Shown here: in pieces, positions 14,393-20,223 of the stretch
How the letters are laid out: each line of letters opens with the position of its first letter
How positions within the stretch are numbered: the first letter of the stretch is position 1
Source: an uncultured Alphaproteobacteria bacterium
Lineage (GTDB): Bacteria > Pseudomonadota > Alphaproteobacteria > Rickettsiales > UBA1997
Assembly: GCA_903898475.1 (NCBI GenBank)
Contig: CAIUFU010000192.1
Location: 1-20,223, forward strand
Direction of reading: 5' to 3'
DNA: 20,223 nt
Notes under the pieces: model-generated
What the model saw: the letters and a program-made list of their open reading frames with translations, nothing else
Told to the model about the DNA's origin: nothing
Database searches by the model: none
Translations under genes and position numbers: made by a program

Positions 14393-14899
14393 ATGACCAT
14401 CTCAATGTATCAATCTTCCGTGCCTGTTTTTATTCGTCAGCTGGGCAATTTATCGGCAATTTTAACTAAAGCTGCGGCGCATGCTGAAGCGAAAAAAATT
14501 GATCCAACCGTTTTTATTAATGCTCGCTTATTTCCCGACATGTTTCCCCTTTCGCGCCAAGTGCAAATTGCTTGTGACGCTGCAAAAGCCGGAGCTGCAA
14601 GGCTTGCCGAAATTGAACTTCCAAGCTTTGCTGATGTTGAAACCACTTTTGCCGAACTTCAAGAACGCATCGCCAAAACCATTAAATTTTTGGAAAGCAT
14701 TAAACCTGAACAAATCGACGGCAAAGAAAATCTACAAATCACTTACATCCAACGCGACAAAGAAAGTAAATTTATCGGCCAGCCTTATTTATTAAATTAC
14801 GCTTTGCCGAATTTATATTTTCACATCACTGCAACTTACTCAATCCTCAGACATCTTGGTGTTGAAATTGGTAAAAAAGATTTCCTCGGAAACCTCTAA
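14393..14899 (+). CDS. DUF1993 family protein
   Basis: The 168-residue product matches the DUF1993 family over its full length. MTISMYQSSVPVFIRQLGNL opens it, followed by HAEAKKIDP, LFPDMFPLSRQVQIACD and FAELQERIAKT. The end has YLLNYALPNLYFH and a GxEIGKKDFLG tail. The family has a DinB-like four-helix bundle and no established function. No signal peptide was found, so it is cytoplasmic. It is transcribed alone and ends at a strong bidirectional terminator shared with the peroxiredoxin gene. No obvious ribosome binding site precedes the ATG. Confidence 0.88.
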   Translation: MTISMYQSSVPVFIRQLGNLSAILTKAAAHAEAKKIDPTVFINARLFPDMFPLSRQVQIACDAAKAGAARLAEIELPSFADVETTFAELQERIAKTIKFLESIKPEQIDGKENLQITYIQRDKESKFIGQPYLLNYALPNLYFHITATYSILRHLGVEIGKKDFLGNL

Positions 14900-14904
14900 A
14901 ACAA

Positions 14905-14942
14905 AAAAGCGCGGATGGCCAATTAAGACCATCCGCGCTTTT
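14905..14942. terminator. Bidirectional intrinsic terminator
   Basis: AAAAGCGCGGATGG (14905-14918) and CCATCCGCGCTTTT (14929-14942) form a perfect 14-bp stem with a 10-nt loop. The minus strand continues as TTTTTTGTTTT after the GC-rich arm, the plus strand as TTTTAAAATTT. It lies 5 nt after the DUF1993 stop and 20 nt after the peroxiredoxin stop, so it serves both convergent genes. Confidence 0.92.
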
Positions 14943-14962
14943 AAAATTTACTCTAAAACTAA

Positions 14963-15565
14963 TTACAAATCTTTAGCATTTCCTGCCAAATAATCCGCAA
15001 CACCTTTAGCATCAGCTTTCATTCCTTGTTTACCTTTATTCCAGCCAGCTGGGCAAACTTCACCATGTTCTTGGAAGAATTTTAGTGAATCAACCATGCG
15101 TAAAGCTTCGTCAATGTTGCGTCCAAGTGGAAGGTCATTCACAACTTGGTGACGTACAACGCCTTCTTGGTCAATCAAGAAAGTGCCGCGCAAAGCAACA
15201 GCTTCGCCCATCAAAACGTCGTAGTCACGAGCGATTGATTTAGTCAAATCAGCAACCAAAGGATATTGGATTTGGCCAATGCCGCCTTTGTTAACTTCAG
15301 TATTTTTCCAAGCTAGGTGCGAAAATTTTGAATCAACAGAAACGCCGATTACTTCAACACCACGATCTTTGAATTCTTGCAAACGATTGTCGAAAGCAAT
15401 GATTTCAGAAGGGCAAACGAAAGTGAAATCAAGTGGGTAGAAAAACAAAACGCCGATTTTTCCTTTTAGGTGAGCGTGAAGATTAAATTTTTCATTGATT
15501 TCGTTATTAGGCAAAACTGCAGCTGCAGTGAAATCAGGAGCCATTTTTCCAACTAGAACTGACAT
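14963..15565 (-). CDS. ahpC: Typical 2-Cys peroxiredoxin (AhpC/Prx1 type)
   Basis: The 200-residue enzyme reduces hydrogen peroxide and organic peroxides in the cytoplasm. The peroxidatic cysteine is C51 in the motif PLDFTFVCPSE, with T48 and P44, and R127 completes the active site. The resolving cysteine is C171 in HGEVCPAGW. GGIG (94-97) matches the GGLG motif linked to over-oxidation sensitivity, although the usual C-terminal YF is not evident here. Length is normal for the Prx1/AhpC group. No reductase gene (ahpF or trxB) is adjacent, so electrons probably come from thioredoxin. The upstream gap is shared with the divergent nrdB and holds a 15-nt palindrome (15593-15607), a possible operator. 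Confidence 0.94.
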   Translation of the reverse strand: MSVLVGKMAPDFTAAAVLPNNEINEKFNLHAHLKGKIGVLFFYPLDFTFVCPSEIIAFDNRLQEFKDRGVEVIGVSVDSKFSHLAWKNTEVNKGGIGQIQYPLVADLTKSIARDYDVLMGEAVALRGTFLIDQEGVVRHQVVNDLPLGRNIDEALRMVDSLKFFQEHGEVCPAGWNKGKQGMKADAKGVADYLAGNAKDL

Positions 15566-15670
15566 GGTTTTTGAAATTTATTTTAAAGAGATCGAGTGAA
15601 TTACTCGGGGAGAGTTAACTTAAAAACGAAGTGCCGAAAATCAATGTGCGATTTGAAGAAAAATCCCAAA

Positions 15671-15699
15671 TGTGACCCTGAGCCTGTCGAAGGGTGACA
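15671..15699. repeat. Single REP-like palindrome
   Basis: The core CCCTGAGCCTGTCGAAGGG (15676-15694) is flanked by TGTGA and TGACA. ACCCT pairs with AGGGT and the flanks extend the stem past one G-G mismatch. The same core ends (CCCTGAGC and GTCGAAGGG) form each arm of the element at 20121-20218. It lies between divergent peroxiredoxin and nrdB genes and is followed on the plus strand by eight T, so it may also act as a terminator in that direction. Confidence 0.75.
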
Positions 15700-15744
15700 T
15701 TGAGTTTTTTTTATAATTTAACTCAACTTTCTCAAAGATTTTAG

Positions 15745-15772
15745 TTGGCATTTGAGAGCGCAAACTTAACTT
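15745..15772 (+). promoter_or_regulatory. Candidate nrdB promoter
   Basis: TTGGCA (15745-15750) and TAACTT (15767-15772) are 16 nt apart, 55 nt before the nrdB ATG. Match to consensus is moderate. A perfect TATAAT occurs at 15712-15717 but lacks a recognisable -35 box at proper spacing. No convincing NrdR box was found in the gap. Confidence 0.25.
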
Positions 15773-15826
15773 CCGACCCCTTCTTTTTTTTAGGAATAGT
15801 TCAAAATCAAATCTCTTTCCAAAACC

Positions 15827-16822
15827 ATGTCTCTCTTAGATGCAAAGCCTATTTACAAACCGTTTAATTATCCTTGGGCATATGATGCTTGGCTTAAACA
15901 ACAGCAAATTCATTGGCTGCCAGAAGAAGTTCCTTTGGCAGATGACGTTCGTGACTGGAAACATAATTTAACCGCCGGCGAAAAAAATCTTTTGTCGCAA
16001 ATTTTCCGCTTCTTCACCCAAGCTGATATCGAAGTTAATAACTGCTACATGCAGCATTATTCACGCGTGTTTCAGCCGACCGAAGTTAAAATGATGCTCG
16101 CAGCTTTTTCCAACATGGAAACTGTCCATATTGCAGCTTACTCACATTTGCTCGACACCATCGGAATGCCAGAAACCGAATATTCCGCCTTCATGAAATA
16201 CAAAGAAATGAAGGATAAATATGACTACATGCACCAGTTTGGCGTGGGCACTAAAAAAGACATCGCGATTACTCTAGCAGCATTTGGCGGCTTTACCGAA
16301 GGCTTACAACTTTTTGCTTCTTTCGCAATTTTGTTAAATTTCCAACGCTTTGGAAAAATGAAAGGAATGGGTCAAATCGTGGCTTGGTCAGTGCGCGACG
16401 AAAGTCTGCACACCAATTCTATCATTAAATTATTCCGCACTTTCGTCCAAGAAAATCCTGAAGTTTGGGATGCTGATTTGAAAGGCCGCATTTATGAAGC
16501 CTGCGCCACCATCGTGCATTTTGAAGATGCTTTCATCGATCTGGCTTTTGAAATGGGCAACATCGAAGGCCTAACTTCACGCGAAGTGAAACGCTACATT
16601 CGCTACATCGCGGACCGTCGTTTAAACCAACTTGGACTAAAAGACATTTACATGATCGACATCAATCCGCTGCCTTGGCTTGATGAAATTTTGAATGGCG
16701 TTGAACATACCAACTTCTTCGAAAATCGCGTTACTGAATATAGCAAGGCCTCAACAACCGGAACATGGGAAGATGTTTTTGAAGAAATCGACAAAGGTCG
16801 TGAAAAAATGTTGGCGGTATAA
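15827..16822 (+). CDS. nrdB: Class I ribonucleotide reductase, beta subunit
   Basis: The beta subunit houses the di-iron/tyrosyl-radical cofactor that starts reduction of ribonucleotides to deoxyribonucleotides. The 331-residue product shows the expected ligands: D67 in FFTQADIEV, E98 and H101 in METVHIAAY, E158 in GGFTEGL, and E192 and H195 in RDESLH. Y105 is at the radical position four residues after H101, as in E. coli Y122. NFFENRVTEYSKA is the typical C-terminal part, followed by a tail that docks to the alpha subunit. The nrdA partner is not in this window. An exported ModA-like gene follows 1 nt later. Upstream is a 261-nt divergent gap with a REP-like element. Confidence 0.96.
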   Translation: MSLLDAKPIYKPFNYPWAYDAWLKQQQIHWLPEEVPLADDVRDWKHNLTAGEKNLLSQIFRFFTQADIEVNNCYMQHYSRVFQPTEVKMMLAAFSNMETVHIAAYSHLLDTIGMPETEYSAFMKYKEMKDKYDYMHQFGVGTKKDIAITLAAFGGFTEGLQLFASFAILLNFQRFGKMKGMGQIVAWSVRDESLHTNSIIKLFRTFVQENPEVWDADLKGRIYEACATIVHFEDAFIDLAFEMGNIEGLTSREVKRYIRYIADRRLNQLGLKDIYMIDINPLPWLDEILNGVEHTNFFENRVTEYSKASTTGTWEDVFEEIDKGREKMLAV

Positions 16823-16823
16823 A

Positions 16824-17609
16824 ATGACAAACAAAATTAAGATAAAAATTTTCATCACAAATTTCTTAATTTTGTTTTTCTTCACCAATAATTCCTTCGC
16901 CTCAAACAGCCGCAATCTCACAGTATTTGCCGAGCCAAACATGTCTTTGGCTCTCACCAAAATATCTCGCCTCTATTCACAAAAATCTGACGTAATCGTT
17001 TCTGCCAACTTCAATTCTTCTGCTGAATTAATTAACAATATTGATTCTGGCGAACCTGCTGACGTTTTTATTTCTGCCCACGCCGGCTGGATTGAAACCC
17101 TGCGCCAGAAAGGCTTGGTTGACGTTTACAATGTTGGATTCATTGCCAAAGATTCACTGGTTTTGGTCACCTCAAAATCAAATCCATCTTTGCCACAAGA
17201 GCTACGCCGCAAAAATCTTTCAGTTGAAGAGGGTTTGAAAATTCTCAATGCCAATAAATCAACTTTGATTTTGGACTACGAAGGCAGCTCCTCAGGAAAA
17301 TTCAGTAATGATTTAGTAAAAAATTTCGAACTTTTCGATCTGCAAATTTTTCGCAAATTAGCCGAAGATAAAACCCCAATTTTCAACACCATTAAAAGCG
17401 AACCAACACACTATGCTTTGCTACTTGCCAGCCAAGTTAGCGGTGATTCTGAGTTTCAGGTTTTAGCGACTAAAAAAGATTCTAATATTTTTTACCAAGC
17501 TTTGGTAATCGCCGGCGACAACATGGAAGTGGCAAGAGAGTTTTTGAAGTTTTTAAAAACTCCTGCAGCGAGTAAGATTTTAGCACAAAGCGGGTTTGAC
17601 GAGAGTTAG
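16824..17609 (+). CDS. modA: ModA-like periplasmic substrate-binding protein
   Basis: The 261-residue product starts at ATG 1 nt after the nrdB stop. A longer frame exists but would run inside nrdB, and only this start gives a signal peptide (residues 1-26, cleavage after SFA). The mature part follows the molybdate-binding protein pattern: NLTVFAEPNMSLALTKI (31-47), the FNSSAELINNI loop, GEPADVFISAH with WIETLRQKGLVD, a central YEGSSSGKFS region, and a final helix EFLKFLKTPAASKIL. Such proteins bind oxyanions and pass them to ModBC. The first binding loop (EPNMS) departs from the usual AAASL, and no modB or modC lies nearby, so the ligand may not be molybdate. Coupling to nrdB is unexplained. 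Confidence 0.82.
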   Translation: MTNKIKIKIFITNFLILFFFTNNSFASNSRNLTVFAEPNMSLALTKISRLYSQKSDVIVSANFNSSAELINNIDSGEPADVFISAHAGWIETLRQKGLVDVYNVGFIAKDSLVLVTSKSNPSLPQELRRKNLSVEEGLKILNANKSTLILDYEGSSSGKFSNDLVKNFELFDLQIFRKLAEDKTPIFNTIKSEPTHYALLLASQVSGDSEFQVLATKKDSNIFYQALVIAGDNMEVAREFLKFLKTPAASKILAQSGFDES

Positions 17610-17636
17610 AACTTAAATAGAACGAAGTCCGTCGTC

Positions 17637-17651
17637 CTTTGCTCATGGACC
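17637..17651. repeat. Possible decayed fragment of the REP-like repeat
   Basis: CTTTGCTCATGGACC differs by one base from CTTTGCTCAGGGACC, the outer arm of the element at 20201-20215. The bases before it (GTCCGTCGTC) resemble the inner part of the repeat loosely. It lies in the gap after the modA-like gene. The match is short, so the call is tentative. Confidence 0.4.
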
Positions 17652-17709
17652 CATTACTTTTTTCCGATTTTAATTTTCCTCGACCCTTGATTTTACTGGT
17701 CAAAAGTTA

Positions 17710-17732
17710 ATTTTGAGCCCGGGGCTCAAAAT
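17710..17732. terminator. Terminator-like palindrome between convergent genes
   Basis: ATTTTGAGCCC (17710-17720) and GGGCTCAAAAT (17722-17732) form a near-continuous palindrome that folds with at least 9 bp and a CCGGG loop. It sits in the 139-nt gap between the convergent modA-like and corC-like genes. No long T-run follows on either side beyond the paired TTTT, so efficiency is uncertain. Confidence 0.5.
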
Positions 17733-17748
17733 CCAAAATCCCCCAATT

Positions 17749-19017
17749 CTAACCCGAAATTTTTTTCACCCGCACCAAAAGCAAATCGTGATTTTTTCTT
17801 TTCAAAATCTCGAAAGCGTAGCCGTCAATTTCAAATTTTTCGCGCTCTTCAGGAATTCTTCCTAAATTGCTAATGATGAAAGCAGCCAGATTGTAAGCAT
17901 TGTCGCCTTCCAAAATTTCCCAATCTAATTTTTTGTTAATGTCGCGAATCAAAGTTTTTCCGGCGATTTTGTAAGCGCCCGATTTAACGCGAATAATGTT
18001 AATTTCTGATTCGTCTTCTTGCTCTTTAATCTCGCCGACAATTTCTTCCAAAATATCTTCCAGCGTCAGCAAGCCGAGCATCGAGCCATATTCATCAATC
18101 ACTAAAGCGAATCTTTTTTTCTTTTTTCTAAAGGCAAAAAGTTGCGAGCGCAAACTGTTGCTTGATGGCACAAACCACGGCTCAGAGGTTGCCGGAGTTA
18201 GCTCAAATTCATCCAAACTACCTTTGTGGCAATGCAGCGCTTTCAGCAATTTACGCACATTCAAAATCGCCACGATATTTTCTTTACTGCTGCGCCACAT
18301 TGGAATTCTGGTGTAATTAATTTCCAAAGCTTGCGAGACAATTTCCGCCAGCGGCAATTCGGCATTGATTGATTCAATATCTTTGCGGTGAACCATGATT
18401 TCGCTGATCTCAGTGTCTGACAAATCAAGCACGCCATCGATTAAATCTTTGTCATATTTAAAGATTGAGCCTTCTTTGTGCTTTAAATCTACGGTGTCGC
18501 GAATTTCTTCCAACTCTTGCTCTTTTGAGGCTTGATCGGTTTTTTTGAAAAACAGATCAAGCACCGAATCAACCAGTTTTTGTATTAAATGTGTGAAGGG
18601 AAAAAGAATTTTTACCAAAATATCAATCATCGGCGCCAGAGCCATTGCCACTTTGTCGGGCATTTTTAAGGCAAAAGTTTTTGGAGCGATCTCAGAAAGC
18701 ACAATCACAATTAGCGTCATTGCAATAGTGGCGTAAATTAATCCCGTCTCGCCAAACAAGGCAATTCCTGCTGCCGTAGCCAAAGCAGAGGCCAAAATGT
18801 TAACGATGTTATTTCCAATCAGCATTGAGCTGATTACCTTTTCACGACTTTTTAAAAGCTTTTCTAACTTTCGCGCCCGCTTATTTCCTTCACTTACCAT
18901 GCGATGCACTTTGGCGCGTGACGCCGCAGTAATAGAGGTTTCAGAGCAAGAAAATAAAGCTGCCACAACGGTTAAAGCCACAACAGATGTTAGATAAAAA
19001 AAAGTTAGATCGTCCAT
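17749..19017 (-). CDS. CNNM/CorC (HlyC) family membrane protein with CBS domains
   Basis: From ATG at 19015-19017 the product has 422 residues, the usual size of the hemolysin-like CorC/CNNM family. The N-terminal DUF21/CNNM domain (about 1-150) has several membrane segments with SCSETSITAASRAKV (23-37) and LSEIAPKTFA (107-116). Paired CBS domains follow (about 205-330), with IMVHRKDI and the conserved VIDEYGSMLGLLTLEDILEE. A CorC/HlyC C-terminal domain closes the protein (about 345-420). Family members are linked to Mg and other divalent cation efflux. A longer frame reaching 19071 would overlap the upstream permease. ATG at 19017 starts 1 nt after the yejB stop, so the two are co-transcribed. 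Confidence 0.92.
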   Translation of the reverse strand: MDDLTFFYLTSVVALTVVAALFSCSETSITAASRAKVHRMVSEGNKRARKLEKLLKSREKVISSMLIGNNIVNILASALATAAGIALFGETGLIYATIAMTLIVIVLSEIAPKTFALKMPDKVAMALAPMIDILVKILFPFTHLIQKLVDSVLDLFFKKTDQASKEQELEEIRDTVDLKHKEGSIFKYDKDLIDGVLDLSDTEISEIMVHRKDIESINAELPLAEIVSQALEINYTRIPMWRSSKENIVAILNVRKLLKALHCHKGSLDEFELTPATSEPWFVPSSNSLRSQLFAFRKKKKRFALVIDEYGSMLGLLTLEDILEEIVGEIKEQEDESEINIIRVKSGAYKIAGKTLIRDINKKLDWEILEGDNAYNLAAFIISNLGRIPEEREKFEIDGYAFEILKRKNHDLLLVRVKKISG

Positions 19018-19018
19018 T

Positions 19019-20122
19019 TTAGATTTTGTTAAAATTGATGCGCGGGTCGATGATTCTGTAAGTAAAATCACTAATGATGTTCGTGATTAATCCCAGCAAA
19101 GTAAAAATGTAAAGCGTGGCAAACATCAGCGGATAGTCGCGCGACAAAACCGCTTCGTAACCAAGCAAGCCCAAACCATCCAAAGAAAAGATCACCTCGA
19201 TGAGCATTGAGCTGGTAAATAAAATTCCAATTAAAGCAGCGGGAAGTCCAGCAATTACAATCAACATGGCGTTGCGAAAAACATGTTTATACAAAACTTG
19301 TCTTTGGTTCAAACCCTTGGCGTAAGCGGCTAGAACATATTGTTTATTAATTTCTTCAATGAAGGAATTTTTGCAAAAAAATGTTAGCGAAGCAAAGCCA
19401 CCAATCACCATTGCAATTAACGGCAAAGTCATGTGCCAAAAATAATCGGCGATTTTTGCCGGCCAGCTAAGTTCGCTAAAATTAGCCGAGACAAGGCCGC
19501 GCAACGGAAAAATATTTAAAAAGTTGCCGCCCGAAAAAAGCACAATCAAAAGAATCGCAAATAAAAATGACGGAATGGCGTGTAAAAAAATAATCACGCT
19601 GCTGGTCCATAAATCAAACTGCGAGCCATCGCGCACCGCTTTTCTAATGCCCAGCGGAATTGAAATAAAATAAATCAGCAACATTGACCACAAGCCCATC
19701 GAAATTGAGACGGGCAATTTATCTAAAATTAAATCGGTGATTTTTTTATCTTGGTAAAAACTTTCGCCAAAATCGAAGGTGGCATATTTTTTCATCATGA
19801 GCCAGAAGCGCTGGCTAAGAGGCAAATCGAAGCCGTAGAGTTTTTCGATTTTGGTTAAAATCTCTGCATCAACGCCGCTAGCGCCTTGGTATTTTGAGTC
19901 AGATGTGGTGGTAAAATTTTTTACATTGGGTGCGTTAGCAACTGAAACCCCAACCTCACCGCCGACTTTGGTTGTGTTATTCATTTGCGCCAAAAAACGC
20001 TCCACTGGCCCGCCCGGAGCAGTTTGAATCAGCAAGAAATTTACAAGCATGATTACGAAGAGCGTCGGGAAGATTAGGAGTAGGCGTTTTAGGAAATATT
20101 TTGGCATTTTAAAAAAAGACAT
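19019..20122 (-). CDS. yejB: Oligopeptide/microcin C-type ABC transporter permease YejB
   Basis: The 367-residue protein is an inner-membrane permease of the OppB/DppB type. It matches YejB especially well: the start MPKYFLKRLLLIFPTLF with TM1 (10-32), the Gly/Asn/Thr-rich periplasmic insertion (about 45-80) ending in KYQGASGVDAE, PVSISMGLWS, and the EAA loop QYVLAAYAKGLNQ (261-273). The end, SDFTYRIIDPRINF, is also typical. The ATG at 20122 is preceded by AGGG four nt upstream, supplied by the adjoining repeat. An alternative ATG at 20107 lacks such a site. YejE and YejF are not downstream as in the usual yejABEF order. A corC-type gene follows instead. Confidence 0.93.
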   Translation of the reverse strand: MSFFKMPKYFLKRLLLIFPTLFVIMLVNFLLIQTAPGGPVERFLAQMNNTTKVGGEVGVSVANAPNVKNFTTTSDSKYQGASGVDAEILTKIEKLYGFDLPLSQRFWLMMKKYATFDFGESFYQDKKITDLILDKLPVSISMGLWSMLLIYFISIPLGIRKAVRDGSQFDLWTSSVIIFLHAIPSFLFAILLIVLFSGGNFLNIFPLRGLVSANFSELSWPAKIADYFWHMTLPLIAMVIGGFASLTFFCKNSFIEEINKQYVLAAYAKGLNQRQVLYKHVFRNAMLIVIAGLPAALIGILFTSSMLIEVIFSLDGLGLLGYEAVLSRDYPLMFATLYIFTLLGLITNIISDFTYRIIDPRINFNKI

Positions 20123-20218
20123 AGGTCCCTGAGCAAAGCGCTTCAGCGCGTCGTCGAAGGGCCTGAAATTCGGTGTTCCGCCCCTTCGACGACGCTTAAG
20201 CTTTGCTCAGGGACCTAT
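20121..20218. repeat. REPIN-like inverted repeat pair
   Basis: Arm 1 (20121-20161) and arm 2 (20182-20218) are inverted copies of one palindromic unit. They share ATAGGTCCCTGAGCAAAGC at the outer ends and GTCGTCGAAGGG at the inner ends, and differ only in a short middle stretch (GCTTCAGCGC against TTAAGC). A 20-nt spacer separates them. Each arm can fold by itself through CCCT/AGGG, and the whole element can fold into one long hairpin. This is the organisation of REP doublets (REPINs). It abuts the yejB start codon, overlapping it by 2 bases. Confidence 0.85.
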
Positions 20219-20223
20219 AAAAT

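Noticed and set aside
15712..15717. Perfect TATAAT as the nrdB promoter -10 box
   Set aside because: No -35-like hexamer is found 16-18 nt upstream, where the REP-like repeat lies, and the box sits in a T-rich run.

Overview
The window is AT-rich bacterial chromosome, most likely from an alphaproteobacterium with Rickettsiales-like gene order. The main evidence is on the minus strand. The str genes (rpsL, rpsG, fusA, tuf) run directly into the tRNA-Trp, secE, nusG, rplK, rplA, rplJ, rplL, rpoB block that most bacteria keep in a separate rif operon. The yejB gene and the peroxiredoxin, NrdB and DUF1993 sequences also read as proteobacterial. UGG codes for Trp, a tRNA-Trp(CCA) is present, and the code looks standard.

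Layout. Positions 1-9009 (minus strand) hold the translation and transcription block. Three departures from the textbook order stand out. A DUF6492-type glycosyltransferase gene sits between rpsG and fusA, just behind a strong intrinsic terminator. A 369-bp gap with a long hairpin separates fusA from tuf. A small lipoprotein gene lies between tuf and tRNA-Trp. A hairpin terminator ends the operon after rplL, and a GTG-started reading frame at the window edge looks like the first codons of rpoB.

Positions 9203-13825 (plus strand) hold a tightly packed four-gene operon: a PqqD-like peptide-binding protein, an ATP-grasp ligase, a LysA/ornithine-decarboxylase-like PLP enzyme, and a fusion of a urea-transporter-like membrane domain with an M23 metallopeptidase. 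Adjacent coding regions abut, overlap by 4 nt or are 1 nt apart. This is the best candidate for an undescribed system. It looks like a small-molecule or peptide biosynthesis and envelope pathway, but its product cannot be read from the sequence.

Positions 13822-17609 hold mixed housekeeping and accessory genes: an NYN-domain RNase-like protein, a DUF1993 protein, a 2-Cys peroxiredoxin, class I ribonucleotide reductase beta subunit (NrdB), and an exported ModA-like binding protein 1 nt after nrdB. Positions 17749-20122 (minus) hold yejB, an oligopeptide/microcin C-type ABC permease, followed 1 nt later by a CorC/CNNM-type protein.

A dispersed palindromic repeat family (core CCCTGAGC...GTCGAAGGG) appears as a REPIN-like inverted pair just upstream of yejB, as a single copy between the peroxiredoxin and nrdB genes, and as a possible decayed fragment after the modA-like gene. 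No CRISPR array, rRNA gene or insertion sequence was seen.
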